This document shows, piece by piece, positions 1-10,368 of a stretch of DNA of 64,000 nt; position 1 is the stretch's first letter; each line of letters begins with the position of its first letter. Both the position numbers and the translations under genes were made by a program. The notes under the pieces were generated by a model, which saw only the letters and a program-made list of their open reading frames with translations, did not search any database and was not told the origin of the DNA. The stretch comes from Candidatus Rokuibacteriota bacterium. Its GTDB lineage: Bacteria > Methylomirabilota > Methylomirabilia > Rokubacteriales > CSP1-6. Location: contig JAUSJX010000048.1 in NCBI GenBank assembly GCA_030647435.1, positions 1-64,000 of the forward strand, given 5' to 3'.

Positions 1-2686
<2,686 letters not shown>

Positions 2687-2750
2687 CCGGCCGACCACAC
2701 GAAAGCGGCGCAGAAGAGCACCAATTCGACTCTGAGAGGAGACATTCGCG

Positions 2751-3155
2751 ATGATCCAGATGACTCTCCAGGTGGCGGAGACGACGGTCCGTGCGGCGCA
2801 GGACAAGGCCAAGGCGCTGGGGACCCCGATGACCGTGACGGTTGTCGACGAGGCGGGGCGCCTTGTGCTCAGCGCCCGGGGCGACGGCACAGGATTCTTC
2901 TCGCCCGAGACGTCGCGCGCCAAGGCGGTGGCCGCGGCCGCGTTCAAGCGCCCGACGAAGGAGCTGGCCGAGCTGGCGGCGCAGGGAGGGTTCTGGTCCC
3001 TGGTGCCGACCGTGCTGCAGGGCCAGGCGCTGCCGACGCCCGGCGGGACGCCCATCGTACGCGGCGGTCAAGTAATCGGAGGGATCGGTTGCGGCGGCGG
3101 AACGGGGCAGCAGGACCAGGAAAGCTCCGACGCGGGCGCGGCTGCAGTGAAGTAG
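2751..3155 (+). CDS. GlcG/HbpS family heme-binding-like protein
   Basis: Small (134 residues) single-domain protein of the GlcG/HbpS (DUF336) family. Members bind heme or sit beside glycolate and cofactor-utilising enzymes; their exact role is usually unknown. The typical pattern is visible: a helix rich in Ala/Lys at the N terminus, the strand VTVVDEAGRLVLSARGDG, then TSRAKAVAAAAF, and the Gly-rich end GGQVIGGIGCGGGTGQQDQ. No signal peptide is seen. A strong GAGAGGAG ribosome site lies about 10 bases before the ATG. It sits 64 bp after the dehydrogenase and 21 bp before the FAD oxidase, so it may serve either. Confidence 0.85.
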   Translation: MIQMTLQVAETTVRAAQDKAKALGTPMTVTVVDEAGRLVLSARGDGTGFFSPETSRAKAVAAAAFKRPTKELAELAAQGGFWSLVPTVLQGQALPTPGGTPIVRGGQVIGGIGCGGGTGQQDQESSDAGAAAVK

Positions 3156-3176
3156 TCGGCGGCCCGGGACGCCCCG

Positions 3177-4325
3177 ATGGCAGGAGGGAGCTTCGATCTC
3201 ATCGTCGTCGGCGGGGGCGTCTTCGGCCTCAGCACGGCGCTCGAGGCCGCGCGCCGCAGGCGACAGACGCTGGTCGTGGATCGCCGCGTCGTGCCGAATC
3301 CCATCTCGGCCTCCTACGGCCCGTCGCGGAAGATCCGGTCCACGTACCTGGACCCGCACTACACCCGCCTCGCCCTCGAGGCCATGGCGGGGTGGCGGCG
3401 GATCGAGGCCGAGACGGGCAAGGAGCTCTACGTCGCCGCCGGAAACCTGAACGTGAGCGACGGCCCAGCCGACGCGCATCTCGAGACGCTCGAAGCCAAC
3501 GCCCGCCGGGGCGGCGCGAAAGTCCGCTGGCTCGACGCGGACGGCCTGCGCCGGGAGTTTCCGCAGTTTCGCCGCGGTCACCGCGCCCTCCTGGAAGAGG
3601 ATGCCGGTTTTCTCCGCGCCACGGACTGCGTCACCGCGCTCAGGGAGCTGGCCGAGAAGCACGGTGTCCAGTTCGCCACCGGGCACGACGCCGCTGTTGC
3701 GCGCAGCGGCGGCTGCGTCGAAGTCCGGACGGACACGGCGACGTATCGCGCTCCCCAGGTTGTCGTGGCGGTCGGCGGCTGGTCGAAGCGCCTCTTTCCC
3801 GAGCTGGGGCGGGCCCTCTGGCAGTGCCAGCAGGGCATCATGTACCTCGAAGGCGTCCCGGCGGCGTTCTGCCGCCCTGCGTTCGTCCCGTACTCGGGAG
3901 CCGACACGGGCTTCTACGGCTTCCCCGCCGAGCCCGGCCGCGTGGGCCTCAAGCTGGCGCGGCATCTCGTCACCGATCCCATCGACGATCCCGACTTCGA
4001 CCGGCGAACGACACCAGCCGGATTCGTCGAGGCGGCCGGAGAGTTCCTGCGCAACTGGTTCGGTCTCGACCCCGGCGACTACCGCGTCACGTACGAGAGC
4101 TGCATGTACAATCTCTCCACGAGCAACGACTTCCTGCTCGACTTCCACCCCGGGATGCCCGGCGTCTTTCTCGCGACCGCCGGATCAGGCCACGGGTTCA
4201 AGTTCGGCTCCCTGCTCGGCCGGATCATCCTGGACCGGCTTGACGGAATCGAGAGCGACCGGTGGACGCCGCAGTTTTCCTACGAAGTGTTTCTGACCGC
4301 CGCCTCGCGCCCCCGGCTTCTCTGA
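3177..4325 (+). CDS. FAD-dependent amine oxidase, monomeric sarcosine oxidase/SolA type
   Basis: DAO-superfamily flavoprotein of 382 residues, the size of monomeric sarcosine oxidase and N-methyltryptophan oxidase, which oxidise secondary amines to an imine and release peroxide. The dinucleotide-binding motif VVGGGVFGLS is at about residues 10-20. The C-terminal signature GSGHGFKFGSLLG is the FAD-contact region. The stretch CMYNLSTSND places a Cys near residue 309, where family members attach FAD covalently. SASYGPSRKIR near residue 45 matches the flavin-loop region. The real substrate is not evident. It is the last gene of the co-directional group before a sharp change into accessory DNA. 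Confidence 0.85.
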   Translation: MAGGSFDLIVVGGGVFGLSTALEAARRRRQTLVVDRRVVPNPISASYGPSRKIRSTYLDPHYTRLALEAMAGWRRIEAETGKELYVAAGNLNVSDGPADAHLETLEANARRGGAKVRWLDADGLRREFPQFRRGHRALLEEDAGFLRATDCVTALRELAEKHGVQFATGHDAAVARSGGCVEVRTDTATYRAPQVVVAVGGWSKRLFPELGRALWQCQQGIMYLEGVPAAFCRPAFVPYSGADTGFYGFPAEPGRVGLKLARHLVTDPIDDPDFDRRTTPAGFVEAAGEFLRNWFGLDPGDYRVTYESCMYNLSTSNDFLLDFHPGMPGVFLATAGSGHGFKFGSLLGRIILDRLDGIESDRWTPQFSYEVFLTAASRPRLL

Positions 4326-4417
4326 TCGTCGATGCCTCAAGCACATCCAGCCGGCGCCTTGCGGAACGTGCGGCGGGTCCCTATACTCCCCGGCCACAGG
4401 GAGCAGAATGCCGGTGA

Positions 4418-4531
4418 TGGCGGGAGTTGCTTGGGCACCAGGACGTGAACACCATGATGATCTACACCCACGTCCTGAATCGCGGGCCGGCCGCGGTGAG
4501 AAGCCCAGCGGATCGGATGTTCGGTCCATGA
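4418..4531 (+). pseudogene. Remnant of integron integrase (IntI) C terminus
   Basis: Reading from 4418 gives about 37 codons ending in TGA at 4529. The peptide begins [11 protein letters not shown], continues [11 protein letters not shown] and ends [17 protein letters not shown] and IYTHVLNRG are the family-defining C-terminal motifs of integron integrases, holding the last catalytic His and the Tyr nucleophile. A stop codon lies directly upstream (4415-4417), and no other part of the recombinase is visible before it, so this is a truncated relic. It points in the same direction as the following cassette genes, whereas a classical intI faces away from its cassettes. Confidence 0.8.
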
Positions 4532-4747
4532 TTCCACTCGCGGCCTTGGGAGCTATCCGCATCGGGATACACTGCGTCCCGTCGCCGTCTATCTCGACTC
4601 GGGCAGGTCGGTCCCTACGACCACAAACGGCGGGTTCGAAACGTCGATGTGCCCCATCGTCGGGTCGGCTCCAAGTCGCGATACGCTGCAGGAGGTCACA
4701 GGGGTCGCCGTATGACGCAGATCGGTCCATCCAGTGGTCGAATTCTA

Positions 4748-4754
4748 GTTAGGC
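4748..4754 (+). other. Consensus integron recombination core (GTTAGGC)
   Basis: The heptamer GTTAGGC matches the GTTRRRY core at which integron integrases cut between G and TT. It lies at the upstream edge of the cassette whose downstream edge is the attC site at 6177-6239. It could be the end of an attI site or the right end of a lost upstream attC. No complete attC fold is seen to its left. Confidence 0.6.
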
Positions 4755-4810
4755 TTCGTCCTCATTTAGAGCAGGTATCGTTGGTAAGCTGATGCGAGGG
4801 AGGAAGAGAT

Positions 4811-5590
4811 ATGCCATACGCTAACCATCAGGGCACTCGCATTCATTACCAAGTCGAAGGGGAAGGACCGCCGCTCGTGCTACAGCATGGGTTCACCGGA
4901 AATCTGAAGCGGTGGTATTTGCTTGGCTACGTCGATGCGCTAAAACCAAACTATCAAGTCATCCTCGTGGATGCGCGTGGACATGGGGCGAGCGACAAAC
5001 CACATGATCCGGCTGCGTACGCCTTGCCTTTGCGTGTGGGGGACGTGCTTGCCGTCCTGGATACCCTCAACCTCGACAAGGTGCACTATTGGGGCTATTC
5101 CATGGGTGGGTGGATCGGATTTGGTATGGCGAAGTATGCGGCGCGACGCGTCCACGCGCTCGTTATCGGCGGTGCCCATCCGTATGAACAGCGGTTGCCG
5201 GCCTCTAGTCGGCTCGATGGCTCCGACCCGGAGGCGTTTCTGGCCGCACTCTTCGGGCGACTGCAGATCAATGCAGCGACAATTCCCCTCGCGGTACGAG
5301 AGGAATTGCTCGCCAATGACTTTCGAGCGTTGGCCGCAGCGCAACAGGATCGGCCGTCGCTGGAAGACATGCTACCGACGATGACCATGCCGTGCTGTCT
5401 CTACGCCGGCGATGCTGATCCGCTCTACCCGAAGGTCCGGGAGTGCGCGCAGCGCATCCCTCAGGCGACCTCTTTCGCCATGCCGAACCTCGACCACATG
5501 GCCGCGTTTCGGGAAGCCGGGCTCGCATTGCCGCACGTCACCAGGTTTCTGCACGCCACCACCGAAGGGACAAAGGCTTCTGGGTCATAA
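4811..5590 (+). CDS. Alpha/beta hydrolase
   Basis: Single-domain alpha/beta hydrolase of 259 residues without signal peptide. The oxyanion-hole motif LQHGF is near residue 24-28. The nucleophile elbow is GYSMGG near residue 97, the acid Asp lies in YAGDADPLYP in the C-terminal third, and the His is in NLDHMAAF close to the end. These make up a complete Ser-Asp-His triad. RGHGASDKP is the common post-strand-4 signature. The substrate is unknown (ester, lactone or C-C bond). A GGGAGGAAGAG ribosome site precedes the ATG. As the first gene after the cassette junction it would be read from an upstream promoter or one within the 60-bp leader. Confidence 0.88.
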   Translation: MPYANHQGTRIHYQVEGEGPPLVLQHGFTGNLKRWYLLGYVDALKPNYQVILVDARGHGASDKPHDPAAYALPLRVGDVLAVLDTLNLDKVHYWGYSMGGWIGFGMAKYAARRVHALVIGGAHPYEQRLPASSRLDGSDPEAFLAALFGRLQINAATIPLAVREELLANDFRALAAAQQDRPSLEDMLPTMTMPCCLYAGDADPLYPKVRECAQRIPQATSFAMPNLDHMAAFREAGLALPHVTRFLHATTEGTKASGS

Positions 5591-5620
5591 TGCAGAGAGT
5601 GAAGGCAGGTCGGGAGGCGC

Positions 5621-5920
5621 GTGCCCTACGCCGTCGAGTTCGCCCAGTCAGTTGAGCGCCGCCTTCGGGTGTTGACGGCCCGGGAGCGGACGACGGTCCT
5701 CGATGCGATCGGCCGTCAACTGCTTCACGAGCCGCTCAAGGAGACTCGACACCGGAAACCGTTACGCCCCAACCCGATCGCCCCGTGGGAGCTACGCGTG
5801 GGCCAGCTTCGAGTCTTCTCCGAGATGGCCGGGGCGGAGAGCGGAGTGGTTCGGATCCTTGCGGTAGGGCGGGAGCGTCGCAACGTACTAGTGATCGGTG
5901 ACAAGGAGATGCGATTGTGA
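5621..5920 (+). CDS. RelE/ParE-type toxin
   Basis: 99-residue protein with the layout of the RelE superfamily: YAVEFAQSVERRLRVLT at the N terminus, a helical hairpin, then WELRVGQLRVFSEM and the final strand VVRILAVGRERRNVLVIG. Family members are mRNA interferases or gyrase poisons neutralised by the adjacent antitoxin. It uses GTG at 5621. Its stop overlaps the GTG of the next gene (GTGA), so translation is probably coupled. The toxin-first order is like HigBA. It lies within the integron cassette, where such modules are frequent and thought to stabilise arrays. Activity is inferred from family only. Confidence 0.82.
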   Translation: MPYAVEFAQSVERRLRVLTARERTTVLDAIGRQLLHEPLKETRHRKPLRPNPIAPWELRVGQLRVFSEMAGAESGVVRILAVGRERRNVLVIGDKEMRL

Positions 5921-6225
5921 AGAGGCTCAAGCTGTCATCGGCTGTTCGACCACTCGCGGACTACGTCGCCGAATTCGGCGACGAAACCGTCGTCTTGACC
6001 GAGGGCAATCGTGCGGTCGCGGCAATCGTTCCGTTGAAGAACGTTGATCGCGAATCACTAGCGCTGAGCCAGCATCCCGAGTTTCTCGAGCTCATCGCCC
6101 GCTCACAGGCGGAGTTCGCTCTTGGCCGGACCATCTCACTGGACGAGATGAAGCGTCGCGTGCTGGCCAGGCGGTCGCCGAACAAACGCATGCAGCCGAC
6201 GGCGCGTAAGGCGCGCCGCAGCTAA
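5917..6225 (+). CDS. Phd/YefM-like antitoxin with attC-encoded tail
   Basis: 102-residue partner of the preceding toxin. The N-terminal part (KLSSAVRPLADYVAEFGDETVVLTEGNRAVAAIVPL) is the Phd/YefM DNA-binding and dimerisation fold, with the hallmark of a strand plus 'G.pvAaivp'. The middle helix (SLALSQHPEFLELIARSQAE) would wrap the toxin. The last 14 or so residues (PNKRMQPTARKARRS) are translated from the attC site itself and are probably not part of the original fold. Start is GTG within GTGA. Confidence 0.8.
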   Translation: MKRLKLSSAVRPLADYVAEFGDETVVLTEGNRAVAAIVPLKNVDRESLALSQHPEFLELIARSQAEFALGRTISLDEMKRRVLARRSPNKRMQPTARKARRS

Positions 6226-6239
6226 TACCGGCGTTCGAC
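6177..6239 (+). other. attC recombination site (59-base element)
   Basis: The outer core GCCGAAC at 6177-6183 pairs with GTTCGAC at 6233-6239 (6 of 7 positions). Inner arms AACGC and GCGTT are also complementary. The centre carries GACGGCGCG, a TAAGG loop and CGCGCCG, giving the imperfect cruciform typical of attC. AGCCGACG in the left half is shared with classical aadA-type sites. The total of 63 bp is at the short end of the known range. It overlaps the 3' end of the antitoxin gene. Confidence 0.75.
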
Positions 6240-6285
6240 GCACAAGAGGAAGGAGCGGGGCGGGGCGGCGTATCAGGGCTGGTTA

Positions 6286-7262
6286 ATGTACTTCAGGTTA
6301 CTCGCCGTTGTGCTGGCTCTCGTGAGCGCACCGCTTACCGCAGGCGCGCAGCCCGTGACGGGAAAGGTCCCGCGCGTCGGGCTCCTCGGAGTCACCTCCG
6401 CTGCCGGCTACGCGCTTCAAGTCGAGGCCATGCGGCAAGGATTCCGCGACCTGGGTTACGTTGAGGGCCAGAATATTGTCATCGAATACCGGTGGGCGGA
6501 GGGCCGATATGATCGGCTTCCCGCCCTCGCCGCTGAACTGATCCGCCTCCAGCCGGACGTCATTGTCACGAGCGGAGCGGGGACCCGCGTCCTCAAGGAG
6601 GCGACAACGACAATCCCCATCGTCATGGCGGCCGGCGGCGATGCTGTGGCGGGCGGACTCATCGCAAGCCTTGCGCAGCCCGGTGGAAACATCACGGGAT
6701 CGACCTTTTTTGATCCGGAGATCTCGGCCAAGCGCCTGGAGATGCTCAAGGGCTCTGTGCCTCGTCTAGCCAGAGTCGCGGTCCTGCTAAATCGGGACAG
6801 CCGTGCTAATCACGTGGCCCTCGAGGCAATGAAGAAGACGGCCACGGCCTTGAATGTGGAGCTCTTTGAGAGGTGCCGGCGCGGTCCCCCCATGAGTTCG
6901 ATGACGCCTTTGCACTGATTCTCCGTCGGCGGGCGGATGGCCTGGTCGTAATCGATGACTCGATGTTCGTCGCCAACATGCGACGTCTCGGGGAACTCTC
7001 TGCTGCGAAACATCTGCCTGGCGCCGGGTCCGCCGAATACGCGGAGGGCGGCGGCCTGCTGGTCTACGGCGCGAACTTTCCTGAGCTCTGGCGGCGAGCG
7101 CCATTCTTCGTGGACAAGATCCTCAAGGGCGGCAAGCCGGCCACGATCCCGGTCGAGCGGGCCTCGAAATTCGCATTGACCATCAACCTGAAGACGGCCA
7201 AGGCCCTTGGGCTCACGATCCCGCGAGCGCTGCTGCTGCGGGTGGATCAGGTCATCGATTGA
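6286..7262 (+). pseudogene. ABC transporter substrate-binding protein (PF04392 type), frameshifted
   Basis: Two frames together make a complete protein of about 325 residues of the TrpX-like ABC binding family. The N part (6286-6918) has a signal peptide (YFRLLAVVLALVSAPLTAGAQP), then VPRVGLLG, FRDLGYVEGQNI and RWAEGRYDRLPALAAEL. The C part (from about 6873) continues EFDDAFALI, then GGLLVYGANFPELWRR and the family-typical end KTAKALGLTIP. The phase change is explained by an extra AG in GAGAG at 6868-6872; removing two bases restores LFEVPARSPHEF. Either a real inactivating duplication or a sequencing error. It lies just past the attC site, so it may have been flanking DNA or another cassette that lost its attC. 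Confidence 0.85.
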
Positions 7263-7305
7263 CAACGTCGGGACGTGGTCTCAAGGGGAAAGTGGCCGTC
7301 GCGCC

Positions 7306-7401
7306 GGGGTCAGGTCTTGCAATCCAACATCTGGGCTCGGCAGATCGTCGCCCGCCGCGGTTGGGTCTGGCGGGCAATGTATGAATGCAAGACCTGACCC
7401 C
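7306..7401. mobile_element. Miniature element with perfect 16-bp terminal inverted repeats
   Basis: GGGGTCAGGTCTTGCA at 7306-7321 is repeated as its exact reverse complement at 7386-7401, enclosing 64 bp without coding content. The whole 96-bp unit resembles a MITE or REP-like element mobilised in trans. It sits in the short gap between the broken binding-protein gene and the convergent DUF2784 gene. No flanking target-site duplication is obvious. Confidence 0.65.
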
Positions 7402-7415
7402 AATTCGACCCCGAT

Positions 7416-7805
7416 TCATGAGCCGCGCGCGGCGCGCCCTCGCTCGCGGCGGGACACCGCAAGGACGCGCCAGTACACGACGAGGTTCAACGCCAGCACC
7501 GCCGTGCCGAGCACAAGCTGCGCCTCGCGGGTGAGCCCTGCCGGATAGAGCAGGGCGGTAACGTAGTGCTCGATGAATCCGCCTTGATAGCCCGCCCGTC
7601 CGCCGAGCTTCCGAAGCCAGTTCTCGAGCGGCGTGAGCGGGCACGTGAAGCCGACGTACGAGATGGCCGCTCCCCACAGCGCTACCGGAATGTGGATCCA
7701 GGCCAGCCGGGGCCACCGCCACGCCAAGAGCCCGCCGAGCGCCACGAAGGCCACGAACGCCAGGTGCGCGACGAGCACGAGGTCCGCCATCAAGCCGTAG
7801 AGCAT
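7416..7805 (-). CDS. DUF2784 family membrane protein
   Basis: About 129 residues if the ATG at 7805 is used. A second ATG at 7790 is possible, and a longer frame to 7964 is unlikely because it would cross the upstream divergent region. The family pattern is clear: a first membrane helix LVLVAHLAFVAFVALGGLLAW, then IHIPVALWGAAISYVGFTCPLTPLEN in pieces, NWLRKLGG, and a GGFIEHY motif before the last helix VLGTAVLALNLVVYWRV. These proteins have four predicted membrane segments and no established function. The gene converges on the broken binding-protein gene and is divergent from the ABC exporter. Confidence 0.75.
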   Translation of the reverse strand: MLYGLMADLVLVAHLAFVAFVALGGLLAWRWPRLAWIHIPVALWGAAISYVGFTCPLTPLENWLRKLGGRAGYQGGFIEHYVTALLYPAGLTREAQLVLGTAVLALNLVVYWRVLAVSRRERGRAARGS

Positions 7806-7929
7806 GTCAGGGCACAGGGGACATGGGTGTTGCGCCTCGTAACTCCATCGGGCACGATGGTGGACCGGGCGCCAAGCCCCGTCAACCGCTGGCCAACGAG
7901 ACACGGCCTCTTTCGTAAGGAATCCGCCC

Positions 7930-8823
7930 ATGAGCCCTGTAGTCGAGCTGATCGCGGCGAGCAAGCGCTATGGGCAGGTCGAGGCCCTGCGGGGCGTCAG
8001 CCTGGCCATAGAGCCCGGCGAGATCATGGCCATGCTCGGTCCGAACGGCGCGGGTAAGACCACCTCCATCAGCCTGATGCTGGGGCTGCGCCAGCCGACG
8101 GGAGGCCAGGTCCGGCTCTTCGGCCTGCCGCCGACGGATCGTCGCGCCCGGAGCCGCGCGGGCGTCATGCTGCAGGAGTCGGGCACCACCGGCGTGCTCA
8201 CGGTTCGCGAGCTGGTCGCGCTCTTCGGCACCTATTACCCCTCTCCCCTGCCCGCCGACCAGGCCGTCGCCATGGCCGGCCTGACGGACAAGGCGGACGC
8301 GCGCGTCGCCACGCTCTCGGGGGGCCAGCGTCAGCGCCTCTACTTCGCCCTGGCCATCTGCGGCAACCCCGACATCCTCTTCCTCGACGAGCCCACCGTC
8401 GGGATGGACATCGAGGCCCGGCGCGCCTTCGTCGCGAGCATCCAGGCCCTCGCGGCCGCCGGCAAGACGGTCGTGTTCACGACCCACTATCTCCGGGAAG
8501 CCGAGGAGCTCGCCCGCCGCATCGTCGTCGTCGACCACGGCCGGGTCATCGCCGACGCCACCCCGCGGGAGCTGATGTCCAAGGTCGCCGGGAAGCGCGT
8601 GAGCTTCGCGGTGGCGCGCCCGCTGCCCGCCGACACCTTCGGCGGCCTCGCGCTCACGGCGCTCGACCTTTCTGACCGCCGCGTGCGCTTCCTGACCAAC
8701 GAGCCCGAGACGGTCTTGCGCGCGCTGTTCGAGCGCGGCGTCGAGATCCAGGATCTCGAAGTCGCCGGCGCCGACCTCGAGGAGGCCTTCCTGAGCCTTA
8801 CCCGCCGGCCGGCGCGCGCCTGA
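7930..8823 (+). CDS. ABC exporter ATP-binding protein
   Basis: 297-residue ATPase of the CcmA/multidrug (ABC-2) class. Walker A GPNGAGKTT is near residue 37. Signature LSGGQRQRL, Walker B ILFLDEPTVGMD and the switch His in FTTHYL follow at normal spacing. A C-terminal extension of about 80 residues after the ATPase core (from GKRVSFAVARPLP) is typical of DrrA/NatA-like subunits. AAGGA precedes the ATG by about 10 bases. The stop overlaps the permease start (TGATG), so the two form an exporter operon. The substrate (drug, lipid or peptide) is not evident. Confidence 0.9.
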   Translation: MSPVVELIAASKRYGQVEALRGVSLAIEPGEIMAMLGPNGAGKTTSISLMLGLRQPTGGQVRLFGLPPTDRRARSRAGVMLQESGTTGVLTVRELVALFGTYYPSPLPADQAVAMAGLTDKADARVATLSGGQRQRLYFALAICGNPDILFLDEPTVGMDIEARRAFVASIQALAAAGKTVVFTTHYLREAEELARRIVVVDHGRVIADATPRELMSKVAGKRVSFAVARPLPADTFGGLALTALDLSDRRVRFLTNEPETVLRALFERGVEIQDLEVAGADLEEAFLSLTRRPARA

Positions 8824-9587
8824 TGGCCCCGCTCCTCCGGATGCTCCTCGCCCAGACGCTCGGCGAGCTGCGCATCCGCTGGCGCACCCCGGCCTTCAGC
8901 CTGACGAACCTCGCGCTCCCCGTGCTCTTCTTCACCTTCTTCGGGCTGCCCTTCGCGAGCGACACCTTTCCGAACGGAGTGAGCGTGGGGGCCTACCTCC
9001 TCGCCTCGTTCGCCGCCTACGCGGTCGGCAGCGTGATGGTCTACGGCTTCGGGATCGGCGTGGCGACCGAGCGGGGCATGAAGGTCGACCTGCTGATGCG
9101 CGCGACGCCGCTGCCGCCGGCGATCGCCATCCTGGCAAAGGTGCTGAACGCGCTCGCGTTCTCCCTGCTGTCGGTCGTGGTCCTGATCATCTACGGCATC
9201 ATCGTCGGTGGTGTCCGGCAGGACCTCACGGTCTGGATCAACGTCACCGTACGGCTCCTCGCGGGGTCGCTGCCCTTCGTCGCGCTGGGCTTCGCGATCG
9301 GCTACAGCTCCAGTCCCCACGTGGCGCCCGCGCTGGCGAACCTGATCTTCCTCCCGCTGGCGTTCGCCTCGGGCCTGTTCATGCCGCTCGACCGGCTCCC
9401 CGGGTTCGTCCAGCGGATCGCCCCGTACCTGCCGACCTACCACTACGGTCAGCTCGCGTGGAGCGCCGTCGGCGTCCCGTCCGAACCCCTCCTCACGAGC
9501 CTCGCCTGGCTTGCCGGCTACACCGCGCTGTTCATGGCGGTGACGATCCGGGCCTACCGGCGCGAGCAATCCCTCAAGTTCGCCTAG
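8823..9587 (+). CDS. ABC-2 type permease
   Basis: 254-residue inner-membrane protein with about six hydrophobic segments, partner of the ATPase ending at 8823. The N-terminal half has LALPVLFFTFFGLPFA and the pair of segments around ASFAAYAVGSVMVYGFGIGVATERGMK. The C-terminal segments include FVALGFAIGYSSSPHVAPA and NLIFLPLAFASGLFMPLDRLP, the ABC-2 signature loop near the end of the fifth helix. Homodimer plus two ATPases is the usual arrangement for the class. Start overlaps the preceding stop. Confidence 0.88.
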   Translation: MAPLLRMLLAQTLGELRIRWRTPAFSLTNLALPVLFFTFFGLPFASDTFPNGVSVGAYLLASFAAYAVGSVMVYGFGIGVATERGMKVDLLMRATPLPPAIAILAKVLNALAFSLLSVVVLIIYGIIVGGVRQDLTVWINVTVRLLAGSLPFVALGFAIGYSSSPHVAPALANLIFLPLAFASGLFMPLDRLPGFVQRIAPYLPTYHYGQLAWSAVGVPSEPLLTSLAWLAGYTALFMAVTIRAYRREQSLKFA

Positions 9588-9596
9588 GGAGACCAA

Positions 9597-10367
9597 ATGC
9601 TGACGAATGACGTGAAGCGGAAGCTCAAGGCGGGTAAGCCGGTGGTGGGCGTGTGGCTGGCGCTCGGAGACGCGATCGTCGCCGAATCGCTGGCGGCGCA
9701 GGGCTGGGACTGGCTGACCGTGGACACGGAGCACAACCCGATCGATCTCTTGACCATGACCGGCATGTTCCAGGCCATCGGCCGCTACCCGGTGGCCCCG
9801 CTCGCGCGCATCCCCGAGGTGAGCGAGCTCGGCATCAAGCGCATCCTGGACGCGGGCGCCTGGGGCTTCGTCGCGCCCAACGTCAAGACTCGCGAGGAGG
9901 CGCAGATCGTCGCGGATTACGGCCAGTATCCGCCCAAGGGCAAGCGGAGCCTCGGCTCGGGCCGCTTCGCCCTATCCTTTAACACGGACCCCAAGACCTA
10001 CTTCGAGCGGGCCAACGAGGAGATCCTCCGCGTGGTCCAGATCGAGGACATCGCCGCCGTCAAGCGCATCGACGAGATCCTCTCGGTGCCCGGCATCGAC
10101 GCCTGCTTCATCGGCCCCAACGACCTCTGCAACTCCATGGGGCTCGCGCCCTCGCTCGACCCGCCGCACAAGGAGTACGAGGAGGCGATCCAGGCCATCC
10201 TGCGATCAGCCAAGGAGCACGGCGTGGCCCCGGGCGTCCACACGCCGACTCCCGAGGCGGTCAACCGCAGGCTCGCGGAAGGATGGCTGATGGTCGGCTG
10301 CACGAGTGACCTCTATCACCTGACGGCGGGCGCCAAGGCCGCCCTCGCGGCAATCAAGAAGCCGTAG
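9597..10367 (+). CDS. HpcH/HpaI family aldolase
   Basis: Class II (metal-dependent) pyruvate aldolase of 256 residues, related to HpaI and 2-dehydro-3-deoxyglucarate aldolase. It cleaves 4-hydroxy-2-oxo acids into pyruvate and an aldehyde in the cytoplasm. Motifs seen: GVWLALGD at the N terminus, VDTEHNPID (catalytic His region), APLARIPEV with the pyruvate-binding Arg, VQIEDIAAV with a metal Glu, and FIGPNDLCNSMG with the metal Asp. It starts 9 bp after the permease with a GGGAGA site. Sugar-acid or aromatic catabolism is plausible; the substrate aldehyde cannot be read from sequence. Confidence 0.9.
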   Translation: MLTNDVKRKLKAGKPVVGVWLALGDAIVAESLAAQGWDWLTVDTEHNPIDLLTMTGMFQAIGRYPVAPLARIPEVSELGIKRILDAGAWGFVAPNVKTREEAQIVADYGQYPPKGKRSLGSGRFALSFNTDPKTYFERANEEILRVVQIEDIAAVKRIDEILSVPGIDACFIGPNDLCNSMGLAPSLDPPHKEYEEAIQAILRSAKEHGVAPGVHTPTPEAVNRRLAEGWLMVGCTSDLYHLTAGAKAALAAIKKP

Positions 10368-10368
10368 A

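Larger units (their letters stand above)
4326..4810. other. Gene-poor junction region: integrase remnant, then cassette boundary
   Basis: This 485-bp interval has no intact gene. It contains the C-terminal tail of an integron-type tyrosine recombinase (4418-4531), then about 215 bp with no recognisable coding content, then a consensus GTTRRRY junction at 4748 and the leader of the hydrolase gene, with a GGGAGG ribosome site just before 4811. Short open frames here (for example 4408-4752 on +) read in other phases and look non-coding. Base composition becomes less GC-rich at this point. Confidence 0.7.
4749..6233 (+). mobile_element. Integron gene cassette (hydrolase plus toxin-antitoxin pair)
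   Basis: The segment between the two cut points (G|TT at 4748 and at 6233) has the architecture of one integron cassette of about 1.5 kb. It has a short leader, three co-directional genes (alpha/beta hydrolase, RelE-like toxin, Phd-like antitoxin) and an attC at the 3' end that overlaps the last gene. No further attC is visible between the hydrolase and the toxin, so the three genes would move together. Codon usage is visibly less GC-rich than in the flanking chromosome. The cassette interpretation rests on the attC structure, the matching left core and the nearby integrase remnant. Confidence 0.65.

Noticed and set aside
4408-4752. 114-codon open frame on the plus strand.
   Set aside because: It reads in a different phase from the integrase remnant and has no family features.
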